Below, in pieces: positions 34,892 to 43,402 of a DNA stretch of 64,000 bases. The notes under the pieces are model-generated. The model did not search any database. It was not told the DNA's origin and saw only the letters and a list, made by a program, of their open reading frames with translations. The DNA is from Streptomyces sp. MP131-18 (GTDB taxonomy: Bacteria > Actinomycetota > Actinomycetes > Streptomycetales > Streptomycetaceae): contig NZ_LZNS01000001.1 of assembly GCF_001984575.1 (NCBI RefSeq), forward strand, positions 3,919,656 to 3,983,655, given 5' to 3'. The first letter of the stretch is position 1. The number at the start of each line of letters is the position of its first letter. A program made the translations under genes and the position numbers.

Positions 34892-36259
34892 TCAGGCGCG
34901 CACCGCGCCGGTGACCACCCAGCGGCCGGTCCTGGCCCGCAGCGCCAGGGTGATCAGCCGGGTACCCATCATCAGCCCCGCGACGGCCCACCACAGGGCG
35001 GTGATCCCGCCCCCCGCCACGGGCACCAGCAGCGCGACGGGCGCGAAGACCGCGAGCGTCAGCAGCATCGCCCACGCCAGGTAGGGCCCGTCGCCCGCGC
35101 CCATCAGCACGCCGTCGAGCACGAACACGACGCCGGCCACGGGCTGGGTCAGCGCCACCACGAGCAGCACCGGAAGCAGCTGGTCGCGCACGTCCTGATC
35201 GCCGGTGAACAGCCGCAGGATCAACGGGCTGGCGGCGGCGACCAGCACCGCGAGCACCACCCCCGCGACCACGCCCCAGCCGACCATGCGCCGACAGGCC
35301 GCGCGGGCGCCCGGGGCGTCGTCGGCCCCGAGATGGCGGCCGATGATGGCCTGACCGGCGATGGCGATGGCGTCCAGGGCGAACGCGAGGAGCGTCCACA
35401 GGGTCAGCGCGATCTGGTGGGCCGCGATATCGGTGTCGCCGAGGCGTGCGGCGACCGAGGTGGCGATCAGCAGCACGCCGCGCAGGGATACGGTCCGCAC
35501 CAGCAGCGGTACGCCGGCCCTGGCGTTCGCGCGGATGCCGGTGGCGCTCGGGCGCAGTGTCGCGCCGTGCTTCCGCGCCCCGCGCACGACGACCACGAGG
35601 TAGACGGCGGCCATGCCGAACTGGGCGAGCACGGTGCCCCACGCGGAGCCGGCGATGCCCATGTCGAGGCCGTAGATGAACAGGGCGTTGAGCGCGATGT
35701 TGGCGGAGAAGCCGCCGATGGCGACGTACAGCGGGGTGCGGGTGTCCTGGAGGCCGCGGAGCACGCCGGTCGCGGCGAGGACGATCAGCATGGCGGGCAT
35801 GCCGAGCGCGCTGATGCGCAGGTAGGTGACGGCGTGCGGGGCCGCGGACGAGGAGGCGCCGAAGAGGTCGACCAGGGCGGGCGCGGCCGGGAGGAGGAAG
35901 GCGACGAGGCCGGCGCCGAGGATGACGGCGAGCCAGATTCCGTCCATGCCCTGGCGGATGGCGGCGGACAGGTCCCGGGCGCCGACGCTGCGGGCCACGG
36001 CGGCGGTGGTGGCGTAGGCGAGGAAGACGAAGACGTTGACGGCGGTGGTCAGCAGGGCGGCGGCGACGCCGAGTCCGGCGAGCTGCGGGGTGCCGAGGTG
36101 GCCGATCATCGCGCTGTCGGCCATGAGGAACAGCGGCTCGGCGACGAGGGAGCCGAAGGCGGGCAGGGCGAGCCGGAGTATCTCGCGGTCCTGTTGCCTG
36201 GCGGCCCGGTTCCGCCGGCTCCGGCCGGGAGGAGCGGCGGTCGGTGACGCTGGGGACAT
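34892..36259 (-). CDS. MATE family efflux protein
   Basis: This 455-residue transporter has two six-helix halves; motif LALPAFGSLVAEPLFLMADSA near the start is typical of the DinF-like MATE branch. It is expected to export a cationic or oxidised small molecule using an ion gradient; the substrate is unknown. The ATG at 36259 (MSPASPTAAPPG) has only GGATCGGA upstream, so the exact start is moderately certain. It is divergent from dnaB. Confidence 0.88.
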   Translation of the reverse strand: MSPASPTAAPPGRSRRNRAARQQDREILRLALPAFGSLVAEPLFLMADSAMIGHLGTPQLAGLGVAAALLTTAVNVFVFLAYATTAAVARSVGARDLSAAIRQGMDGIWLAVILGAGLVAFLLPAAPALVDLFGASSSAAPHAVTYLRISALGMPAMLIVLAATGVLRGLQDTRTPLYVAIGGFSANIALNALFIYGLDMGIAGSAWGTVLAQFGMAAVYLVVVVRGARKHGATLRPSATGIRANARAGVPLLVRTVSLRGVLLIATSVAARLGDTDIAAHQIALTLWTLLAFALDAIAIAGQAIIGRHLGADDAPGARAACRRMVGWGVVAGVVLAVLVAAASPLILRLFTGDQDVRDQLLPVLLVVALTQPVAGVVFVLDGVLMGAGDGPYLAWAMLLTLAVFAPVALLVPVAGGGITALWWAVAGLMMGTRLITLALRARTGRWVVTGAVRA

Positions 36260-36666
36260 GGTCCGATCCAAACATCCACAGGTAATGGACGCAAGGGGAT
36301 ATGGGCCCTTACCCTTCGGGGCTGCGGTGTGATGGTCTGCGGTCGTTGACGTGAGCCCGCCGAGACGGGCCCGGTCGGGCCGCCGCTTTGGGGCGAGCGG
36401 ATAAAAGTGCACGTCAGTGCGCATGTGAGGGGGCGCGGGAAGCCGGCCGCGCCGGTGTGTCCGCCGAGTTGTCCACAGGAATCGGCCCGTAGTCCACAGG
36501 GCGTGGTCTGACATCCACATAGCCTGTGGATAACTCCGCCCGGACCTGCCGGTTGGTCGTGCCGTCCGTGGGCCGTAGCGTAGGCCCTCGCTCGGCGAGA
36601 ATGTCAGAGCTGTGCCGTAGGAATGGGAAGTGCGCGGCGGTTCGAGGCCGGAGGGAGGCGGGGTCG
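36260..36666. promoter_or_regulatory. MATE/dnaB divergent region with DnaA box cluster
   Basis: This 407-bp non-coding gap carries DnaA boxes TTGTCCACA (36469-36477, perfect), TAGTCCACA (36490-36498, one mismatch), ACATCCACA (36511-36519, weaker) and, reversed, TGTGGATAA (36525-36533, the exact E. coli form TTATCCACA). The first three start exactly 21 bp apart, two helical turns, on one DNA face. They lie 134-198 bp upstream of the dnaB ATG. Another weak box is at 36272-36280. No gene is seen in the gap. Confidence 0.7.
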
Positions 36667-39345
36667 ATGGCTGATCTCGACGAGCACGCGGGGCCGTGGG
36701 GCGGGCCACCCGACACCGGGGAGCCGCCGCCCGTGGCGCGCCCGCGGCACAGCCCGGACGGCGGGGACGAGGAGCGCGCCGCCTTCGAGCGCGTCCCCCC
36801 GCAGGACCTGGCGGCCGAGCAGTCCGTGCTCGGCGGCATGCTGATGTCCAAGGACGCCATCGCCGACGTCGTCGAGGTCCTGCGCGGCCTCGACTTCTAC
36901 AAGCCCGCGCACGAGACGATCTACACGGCGATCCTCGACCTGTACGCCAAGGGCGAGCCCGCGGACCCCATCACGATCTCCGCGGAGCTGACCAAACGCG
37001 GCGAGCTGGCCAGAGTGGGCGGCGCGGGCTACGTGCACTCGCTGGTCAACGTGGTGCCGACGGCGGCCAACGCGGAGTACTACGCCGAGATCGTCCACGA
37101 CCGTGCGGTGCTGCGCCGGCTGGTGCAGGCGGGCACCCGTATCACCCAGATGGGGTACGCGGCGGACGGCGACGTGGACGACATCGTCAACTCCGCGCAG
37201 GCCGAGATCTATGCGGTCACCGAGCAGCGGACGGCCGAGGACTACATGCCGCTCGGCGACATCATGGAGGGCGCGCTCGACGAGATCGAGGCCATCAGCA
37301 ATCGCAGCGGCGAGATGACCGGCGTGCCGACCGGCTTCACGGACCTGGACTCCCTGACGAACGGGCTGCATCCGGGCCAGATGATCGTCATCGCGGCGCG
37401 GCCGGCGATGGGCAAGGCGCTGGCGCTCGACACCCCGCTGCCCACCCCCACCGGGTGGACCACCATGGGCGAGGTACGGCCGGGCGACTATCTGCTCGAC
37501 GCGGCGGGTAAGCCGACCCGGGTGGTGGAAGCCACCAATGTGATGACCGGACGACCGTGCTACGAGGTGGCGTTCGACGACGGCACGACCGTGATTGCCG
37601 ACGCGGATCACCAGTGGCTCACGGACACCACGGACACCACGGACACCAGGGCTTCGCGCAGGTCCGCGCGCGTCCCGGCGGCGGTCAGGACCACCAAGGA
37701 AATCGCCGAAACCCTCTACTGCCCCACGGCCGGTGCCCGCCACAACCACACCGTGCGGAATTCGGCCCCGCTCTGCCTGCCCCAGCAGGACCTGCCGATT
37801 CCCCCGTACGTCCTGGGCGCTTGGCTCGGGGACGGTCACAGGGCCGCCGCCAGGATCACCTCGGCGGACGCGGAGCTCATCCGCCGCATCGCGGACGAGG
37901 GTTTCGAGGTCCGCCGGGTGGGGGCGTCGATCACCTATGCCCTGCGCTTCGCCGTCCGGGCCTCCGAGGCGGTCGAGCGGACGTGTGCGGTCTGCGGAAA
38001 GCCCTTCGTGCCCGAGCCCGCCCATGTCCGGACCTGTGGCCGCTCCTGTGGCGGCAGGGTGCGGCTCCTCTCGGCTCCCCAGCCCCACACCGCGTGCGTG
38101 GATTGCGGCGAGACCTGCTTCCCGGCCTCCTCCGAGCCTCGTTGTGCCTCCTGCTCCAGGAGGCACGGCAGCCTCCTCGTGCGGCTGCGGGAGCTGGGCG
38201 TGCTGCGGAACAAGCACATTCCGCTGAGCTATCTGCGCGGGTCCGCCGCGCAGCGCAGGGCACTCCTCGCGGGCCTGCTGGACACGGGTGGGACGGTCAC
38301 GGACACCGGCTCCGTGCAGCTTGCGGTGACCGGCCGGAGCCTGGCCGAGGGCTGCCGTGAGCTGATCGTCGGCCTCGGCTATCGCTGCGGGGTGCGGACC
38401 GGACCGGTCAAGGGGCGATCCGTGGGTTCCTCCACCGCGTACCTCATCACGTTCACACCCACGGATGACGTGTTCGCGCTGGAACGCAAGCGGCGGGTCC
38501 ATGGGGAGCGCAGGCGCCCAGGGACGGCGAAACCGGGGCAGCGGGTCATCACCGGTGTCCGGGAGGTCGCCAGTGTGCCGGTCCGCTGTGTCCAGGTGGA
38601 CAATGCGGATCACCTGTATCTCGCCACCCGCTCGATGGTCCCCACGCACAACTCGACGCTGGCGCTCGACTTCGCGCGCGCGTGCTCGATCAAGCACAAG
38701 CTGCCGAGCGTGATCTTCTCCCTGGAGATGGGGCGGAACGAGATCGCGATGCGCCTGCTCTCCGCCGAGGCGCGGGTCGCGCTGCACCACATGCGCTCGG
38801 GCAGCATGACGGACGAGGACTGGAACCGGCTGGCCCGGCAGATGGCGGAGGTGAACGAGGCCCCGCTCTACATCGACGACTCGCCCAACCTGTCGATGAT
38901 GGAGATCCGGGCCAAGTGCCGCCGCCTGAAACAGCGGAACGACCTGCAGCTCATCGTCATCGACTACCTCCAGCTGATGCAGACCGGCGGCAGCCGCCGC
39001 CCGGAGAGCCGGCAGCAGGAGGTCTCCGAGATGTCGCGAAACCTGAAGCTGCTGGCGAAGGAGCTGGAGGTGCCCGTGGTCGCGCTGTCCCAGCTGAACC
39101 GGGGACCCGAGCAGCGCACCGACAAGAAGCCGATGATCTCGGACCTCCGCGAGTCCGGTTCGATCGAGCAGGACGCGGACATGGTCATCCTGCTGCACCG
39201 CGAGGACGCCTACGAGAAGGAGTCGCCGCGCGCGGGCGAGGCCGACCTGATCGTGGCCAAGCACAGGAACGGCCCCACCGCCACGATCACCGTGGCCTTC
39301 CAGGGGCACTACTCGCGCTTCGTCAACATGGAGGGCGGCTTCTGA
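36667..39345 (+). CDS. dnaB: Replicative DNA helicase DnaB with intein
   Basis: This 892-residue precursor splices to a 480-residue hexameric helicase that unwinds the fork ahead of the polymerase. The N-terminal primase-interacting domain begins PQDLAAEQSVLGGMLMSKDA. The RecA-like ATPase has its Walker A (PAMGK-STLALDF) split after Lys250 by a 412-residue intein (residues 251-662). The C-extein keeps Walker B LQLIVIDYLQLM and RESGSIEQDADMV. The enzyme cannot bind ATP until splicing occurs. The ATG at 36667 follows GGAGGGAGG; the open frame upstream lacks family similarity. Confidence 0.97.
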   Translation: MADLDEHAGPWGGPPDTGEPPPVARPRHSPDGGDEERAAFERVPPQDLAAEQSVLGGMLMSKDAIADVVEVLRGLDFYKPAHETIYTAILDLYAKGEPADPITISAELTKRGELARVGGAGYVHSLVNVVPTAANAEYYAEIVHDRAVLRRLVQAGTRITQMGYAADGDVDDIVNSAQAEIYAVTEQRTAEDYMPLGDIMEGALDEIEAISNRSGEMTGVPTGFTDLDSLTNGLHPGQMIVIAARPAMGKALALDTPLPTPTGWTTMGEVRPGDYLLDAAGKPTRVVEATNVMTGRPCYEVAFDDGTTVIADADHQWLTDTTDTTDTRASRRSARVPAAVRTTKEIAETLYCPTAGARHNHTVRNSAPLCLPQQDLPIPPYVLGAWLGDGHRAAARITSADAELIRRIADEGFEVRRVGASITYALRFAVRASEAVERTCAVCGKPFVPEPAHVRTCGRSCGGRVRLLSAPQPHTACVDCGETCFPASSEPRCASCSRRHGSLLVRLRELGVLRNKHIPLSYLRGSAAQRRALLAGLLDTGGTVTDTGSVQLAVTGRSLAEGCRELIVGLGYRCGVRTGPVKGRSVGSSTAYLITFTPTDDVFALERKRRVHGERRRPGTAKPGQRVITGVREVASVPVRCVQVDNADHLYLATRSMVPTHNSTLALDFARACSIKHKLPSVIFSLEMGRNEIAMRLLSAEARVALHHMRSGSMTDEDWNRLARQMAEVNEAPLYIDDSPNLSMMEIRAKCRRLKQRNDLQLIVIDYLQLMQTGGSRRPESRQQEVSEMSRNLKLLAKELEVPVVALSQLNRGPEQRTDKKPMISDLRESGSIEQDADMVILLHREDAYEKESPRAGEADLIVAKHRNGPTATITVAFQGHYSRFVNMEGGF
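37417..38652 (+). other. Class 3 DnaB intein with LAGLIDADG and zinc-finger inserts
   Basis: This 412-residue protein intron lies in the Walker A motif. It starts with Ala1 (ALALDTPLPTPTGWTTMGE) instead of Cys or Ser, and ends PTHN before Ser+1. The class 3 signature is complete: Trp67 two residues after block B His65 (DADHQW), Cys391 at block F position 4 (VRCVQV) and Thr410 before His411-Asn412. The homing endonuclease has block C LGAWLGDG (133-140) and block E LLAGLLDTGG (283-292). Between them lie two Cys clusters, C190/C193/C207/C211 and C227/C230/C243/C246, resembling zinc fingers. A TDT tripeptide repeat follows block B. Confidence 0.92.
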
Positions 39346-39363
39346 GCACGGGGTTGTCAGGGC

Positions 39364-39836
39364 ATGGCCATGGATGCGGCGGCCGGTGACCGGGCCCCCG
39401 AGCGGCCGCGGGGGAGGGCGAGTTGGCTTCTCCCGCACGCGGCGACGCACTCGGGCCGGCTGGTCACGGAAGCCTTCGCCTCGATCGGCGCCCGGCGTTA
39501 CCACTGCGCGCTGCTCGCCGCGCTGGCCGAGTTCGGCCCGGCCAGTCAGGCGGCGCTCGGCCGCAGGTGCGGCATCGACCGGAGCGACGTGTGGCCGCGC
39601 TCAACGAGCTGGTGGCGAGCGGGCAGGTGGTGCGCAACCCCGGCCCGGCCGACCGCCGGCGCAATGTGATCACCCTGACGCCGGGGGGCCGCGGCCGGCT
39701 GGAGCGGGCCGACGAGGCGCTCGGCCGGGCGCAGGAGGCGCTGCTCGCGCCGCTGTCGCCCGCGGAGCGGCGGGAGTTGATCCGGCTGCTCGGTCTCGTG
39801 CACGACCACGGGCGCCGGCGGAGCCGGCCGCCGTAA
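39364..39836 (+). pseudogene. MarR family regulator with frameshift
   Basis: The first part (39364 to about 39590) reads as the start of a MarR winged helix (HSGRLVTEAFASIGARRYHC, then ALGRRCGIDRSDV). The remainder continues in another frame as AALNELVASGQVVRNPGPAD with the wing RRRNVITLTPGGRGRL, to a stop at 39836. At 39586-39597 GACGTGTGG stands where GACGTGGTGG would keep the frame, so one G appears missing. It is either a true pseudogene or a sequencing error. It lies 19 bp after dnaB. Confidence 0.8.
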
Positions 39837-39882
39837 GGGCCCTGAGGACGCGGGCGGAGCGCGGCCGGTAAGGTCCCCGCGC

Positions 39883-40848
39883 ATGAGCGGCGGCATTGAC
39901 GGCAACGACGGCAACGACGGCAACCAGGGCGGCCTCCAAGTCCCATGCGCGGTGCGCGCGCTGGCCCGGCGGCACGGGATCGGCGCGGACGAGGTGCTGC
40001 CCGCGCCGTTCCAGGGAGTGGCCGGTACGGTCTTCCTGCTGGGCGAGCACCTGGTGGTGAAGGTGGCGAGGCCGGAGCCGGGCTGCGCCGCGGACCTGCG
40101 CAAGGAGGCGCTGGTCGTGCCGTTCGCGACCGGGCTCGGCCTGCGCACGCCCGAACTGGTGGCGTACGGCGAGGGGGACGAGGACCTGCCGGGCCCCTGG
40201 GCCGTGCTGTGGCGGGTCCACGGGCGCGCGGCGAACGAGCCGGGGCCGCGGGCGTACCGGGAGCTCGGCCGCGAACTGGCGCTGCTGCACGGCGCGTCCG
40301 TCCCGTCCGGGGTGGCGGCAGGCGTTCCGCGGGACGAGCCGGCGGACCCGGCGCCCGGTATCGAACGGCTGGTGGCGGCCGGGTATCTGGGCGCGGGTCT
40401 CGGGGCTTGGCTCACAGGGTGGCTGGCCGAGCTTGCGGCGGCGCGGCCGGCGCCGCCGGGTCCCGTGCTGATTCACGGTGACGTGTCGGCGGCGAACCTG
40501 GTGCTCGGTGGGCGGGGCGGCGGTCTGGTGGCGCTGCTGGACTGGGGGGACGCGGCGCTGGCCGATCCGGCGGCGGAGTTCGCCAAGGTGCCGCTGCGCC
40601 GGGTGCCCGAGGTCTTGACGGGATACCTGGACGGGGTGCCGGACGCGGACACCGGGCGGGCGTGGACGGCCGGGGTGCTCACGCACCACCTGGCCTGGGC
40701 CGTCGCCCGGCTGCCCACCCCGCCCGACACACGCGGCGGACACTGGTCGGCGCAGCCGGGCAACCGGCTGCTCGAACTGCTGCGTGCCTACGCGGAGGGC
40801 CTGCCGTCCCCCTGGGCGGCCTGGATGAGGTCGAAGAGATTGCCGTAG
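39883..40848 (+). CDS. Aminoglycoside phosphotransferase-fold kinase
   Basis: This 321-residue protein-kinase-like phosphotransferase has the catalytic loop HGDVSAANLVL (about residues 198-208) and the metal-binding LDWGDAALADPAAEF, with the Lys-bearing segment HLVVKVARPE. The APH family phosphorylates antibiotics or many other small molecules; the substrate is not evident. The N-terminus carries a GND tripeptide repeat from a short tandem DNA repeat. Its 3' end overlaps the convergent VOC gene by 61 bp. Confidence 0.82.
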   Translation: MSGGIDGNDGNDGNQGGLQVPCAVRALARRHGIGADEVLPAPFQGVAGTVFLLGEHLVVKVARPEPGCAADLRKEALVVPFATGLGLRTPELVAYGEGDEDLPGPWAVLWRVHGRAANEPGPRAYRELGRELALLHGASVPSGVAAGVPRDEPADPAPGIERLVAAGYLGAGLGAWLTGWLAELAAARPAPPGPVLIHGDVSAANLVLGGRGGGLVALLDWGDAALADPAAEFAKVPLRRVPEVLTGYLDGVPDADTGRAWTAGVLTHHLAWAVARLPTPPDTRGGHWSAQPGNRLLELLRAYAEGLPSPWAAWMRSKRLP

Positions 40849-41210
40849 AGGTCGGCGAAGACGGCGACGGTGCCGTAGGGCTCGCTCCGCGGTGGCCGCA
40901 CGACCGTGACGCCCGCCGCGGTCAGGCGGGCGAAGTCGCCGTCGAAGTCGTCGGTGTGCAGGAAGAAGCCGACGCGCCCGCCGGTCTGGTCGCCGATCCT
41001 GCTGCGCTGGTGCCCGGTCGTGGCGCGGGCGAGGAGCAGGCCGGTGGCGGCGTCGGGGTGCGGCGCGACGACGACCCAGCGTTTGCCCGTGGGCTCCGGG
41101 GGCCCCAGCGGGGTGTCCTCGCGGAGCGTGAAACCGAGGCGGCCGGTGTAGTAGGCGATGGCCTCGTCGTAGTCGGGGACGACGAGGGTGATCAGGGCCA
41201 GCTGCCGCAT
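40788..41210 (-). CDS. VOC family (glyoxalase-like) protein
   Basis: This 140-residue protein begins MRQLALITLVVPDYDEAIAYY, a clear vicinal-oxygen-chelate fold start, with paired repeats and a terminal VFADLYGNLFDLIQ strand. The family binds a metal and acts on thiol adducts, catechols or drugs. The chosen ATG lacks a strong ribosome site; an in-frame ATG eight codons upstream is possible. It is divergent from the AraC-type gene across only 33 bp. Confidence 0.82.
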   Translation of the reverse strand: MRQLALITLVVPDYDEAIAYYTGRLGFTLREDTPLGPPEPTGKRWVVVAPHPDAATGLLLARATTGHQRSRIGDQTGGRVGFFLHTDDFDGDFARLTAAGVTVVRPPRSEPYGTVAVFADLYGNLFDLIQAAQGDGRPSA

Positions 41211-41243
41211 GGGAACAAGCGTGCCATGGTGCATCCTGGGGGC

Positions 41244-41972
41244 ATGTACCGGGAACGTCCTGCGCGCTTCGGGGGCGGCGCGGTGGTGTGGAGCAGCCGG
41301 GGCGATGCCGACTCGTCCGGCCGCGTGCTGCCGGACGGCTGCATGGATCTGATCTGGAGCGCGGGACGGCTGTCCGTGGCGGGGCCCGACACGCGCGCCC
41401 ACGTGTTCACCGTCGTGCACGGGCAGGAGGTCACCGGGCTGCGCTTCGCGCCGGGGGCGGCGCCCGCGGTGCTCGGCGTGCCCGCGGACGAGCTGACGGA
41501 CCGGCGCGTTCCCCTGGACGTGCTGTGGAACGGGGCGCGGGTGCGCGAGCTGTCGGAGCGGCTGGCGGCGGCGCCGGGCGGCGCGGGCGCCGTGCTCGAG
41601 GCGATCGCGGAGGGGCGGCTGCGCCGGGCGGCGGACCCCGGCGGGGCGTGGCGGCCCGCCGTGCTGGCCGCGCTGCGCTCGGGCCGCGGGGTCGCGGAGA
41701 CGGCGGAGCGGCTCGGCCTGAGCGAGCGGCAGCTACGGCGGCGGAGCCTGTCGGCGTTCGGCTACGGCCCCAAGACCCTGGCGCGCGTGCTGCGGATGCA
41801 GCGGGCGCTCGACCTGGCCAGGAACGGCACGCCCCTGGCCGCGACGGCGGTGCTCGCCGGGTACGCGGACCAGGCGCACCTGGCGCGCGAGGTGAAGGGC
41901 CTTGCCGGGGCGCCCCTTTCGGCCCTGGTGGCGGGCCGGGTCGGGGACACCTCGGGTCAGTTCCCCGGCTGA
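41244..41972 (+). CDS. AraC family regulator with DUF6597-like sensor domain
   Basis: This 242-residue protein has an N-terminal ligand-binding domain of the DUF6597 type (LPDGCMDLIWSAG, TGLRFAPGAAPAVLG). A C-terminal AraC DNA-binding domain follows (ETAERLGLSERQLRRRSLS, then LAGYADQAHLAREVK). The divergent VOC gene is the likely target because the two starts are 33 bp apart. Its 3' end overlaps the second VOC gene by 16 bp. Confidence 0.85.
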   Translation: MYRERPARFGGGAVVWSSRGDADSSGRVLPDGCMDLIWSAGRLSVAGPDTRAHVFTVVHGQEVTGLRFAPGAAPAVLGVPADELTDRRVPLDVLWNGARVRELSERLAAAPGGAGAVLEAIAEGRLRRAADPGGAWRPAVLAALRSGRGVAETAERLGLSERQLRRRSLSAFGYGPKTLARVLRMQRALDLARNGTPLAATAVLAGYADQAHLAREVKGLAGAPLSALVAGRVGDTSGQFPG

Positions 41973-42367
41973 GCCGGGGCGAGCGGCGCGAAGAGGTCCA
42001 CGCCGTTCCCGTCGGGGTCGAGGACGATGGCGTAGCGCTGGCCCCAGAACGCGTCCCAGGGGTCCTTGCTCCCGGTGTACCCGGCCTGCACGAGGGCGGC
42101 GTACTGCCGGTCGACGTCGGCGGGCCCGTCGCACAGGAACGCGAGGGCGATGCGCCGCCCGGCCGGTGGCGGGACCGCGTCGGGCCCGGTGCCGCCGACG
42201 ACCTCCGCGGCGTCCCAGGCGAGACGGAGGCCGCCGGGAAGCACGGTTTCCACGTGCGGCTCCTGCTCGGCGCCCGCGGGGATGTCGAGGCCGAGGCGGC
42301 GGTAGAAGGCGAGCGAGGCCGCGAGGTCGTCGGTGAGGATGCCGATGAGGTCGAGTCGAGGTGTCAT
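41957..42367 (-). CDS. VOC family protein
   Basis: This 136-residue glyoxalase/bleomycin-resistance-fold protein reads MTPRLDLIGILTDDLAASLAFYRRLGL, in shorter form LIGILTDDLAASLAFYRRLG, and ends with YAIVLDPDGNGVDLFAP. No substrate can be assigned. It is convergent with, and slightly overlaps, the AraC-type gene, so that regulator is flanked by two VOC genes. Confidence 0.82.
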   Translation of the reverse strand: MTPRLDLIGILTDDLAASLAFYRRLGLDIPAGAEQEPHVETVLPGGLRLAWDAAEVVGGTGPDAVPPPAGRRIALAFLCDGPADVDRQYAALVQAGYTGSKDPWDAFWGQRYAIVLDPDGNGVDLFAPLAPAQPGN

Positions 42368-42464
42368 GCGAGGCAGCCTAGGCAGCGGCGGACCCGCCGG
42401 TATTGAACGAATCGGACGGGTCGCCGCGGCCGGGGGCCGTGGGGCGCGCGGGTGGTCGTCCGGC

Positions 42465-43397
42465 TCAGCCGAGAGCGACGGACAAGGGGGCGAAGCGGCG
42501 GTCGATGTCGCCCGGGAGGTCAGGGGCGCCCCGGACCATGAGGGTGCAGACGTAGTCGCCGGTGAGCCCGTTGGCGCGCAGCCAGTCGGCCAGTCCCGGA
42601 TGGCGCGGGTCGACGTCGAAGCGCACCGGCATCGGCGCGCCGGCGGCCAGGCTTGCGACGAGGGCGCGCGCGGTGGGCTGGTCGTCGGCGAGGGCGGGGC
42701 CGATGACGGTGGTGGTTTCGTTCGGCCAGGCCGCGGCGTAGCCGGTGAGCCGCCCGCCGGGGGCGTGCGCGACCAGGATCTGGTCGGCGAACGCCGGGAG
42801 CCTGGTGAGCAGTTCGGTGCGGTCGGCGCCGAAGACGGGGCGGTCGTAGGCGAGGATCGCCGGTATGTCCGCGGCCGTGGCCGCCCGCAGCACCGTGCCC
42901 GCGGGGGCGGGCGCCGGCGCCGCGCCGGTGAACGTGCCGCGGAGGGTCGTGACGGTGCCGACGGGCGCGAACCCGAGCTGCTCGTACAGCGGGCGGCCGT
43001 TCGCCGTGGCGGTGAGGAACACGGCGGCTGCGCCGCAGGAGTCGAGGGCGTGCCGCATCAGGTGGCGGCCGACGCCGCGGCGTGCGAAGCGGGCCGCGAC
43101 GAGCACCATGCCGATGCAGCGGTGGGTCTCGCCGTAGGAGGTGAGGACGAGGGTGGCCAGCAGGGTGCCGGGCCGGTCGGGCGCGTCGATGCCCAGGCCC
43201 TGGCCCGCGGTCAGCAGCAGCCGCCACTTGTGCTCCTCGCGGGTCCAGCCGTGTTCGGCGGCCAGGTCGAGGCAGGCGGTCAGGTCGGCGGGGGTGAGCG
43301 CGCGAACGGGGAGCGAGGCGGGCGGGGCAGACGGCGGCGAGGAAAGCGGCGAAGGCGTAGGCGAGGGCGGCGGCGAGGGCGCGGAGGCAGGCGTCAC
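42465..43397 (-). CDS. GNAT family N-acetyltransferase, two-domain
   Basis: This 310-residue protein has a Ser/Pro-rich leader of about 25 residues, a GNAT domain with acetyl-CoA motif ARFARRGVGRHLMRHAL (about residues 100-116), and a C-terminal GNAT-like half (residues 175-300). The substrate is unknown. The GTG at 43397 with GAGGAAC upstream is chosen from a longer open frame. It lies 5 bp after the next membrane gene on the same strand and is probably co-transcribed. Confidence 0.8.
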   Translation of the reverse strand: MTPASAPSPPPSPTPSPLSSPPSAPPASLPVRALTPADLTACLDLAAEHGWTREEHKWRLLLTAGQGLGIDAPDRPGTLLATLVLTSYGETHRCIGMVLVAARFARRGVGRHLMRHALDSCGAAAVFLTATANGRPLYEQLGFAPVGTVTTLRGTFTGAAPAPAPAGTVLRAATAADIPAILAYDRPVFGADRTELLTRLPAFADQILVAHAPGGRLTGYAAAWPNETTTVIGPALADDQPTARALVASLAAGAPMPVRFDVDPRHPGLADWLRANGLTGDYVCTLMVRGAPDLPGDIDRRFAPLSVALG

Positions 43398-43402
43398 GTT
43401 CC

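Noticed and set aside
36272-36280. ACATCCACA near the MATE start as a DnaA box
   Set aside because: Too many mismatches to the consensus and isolated from the phased cluster.
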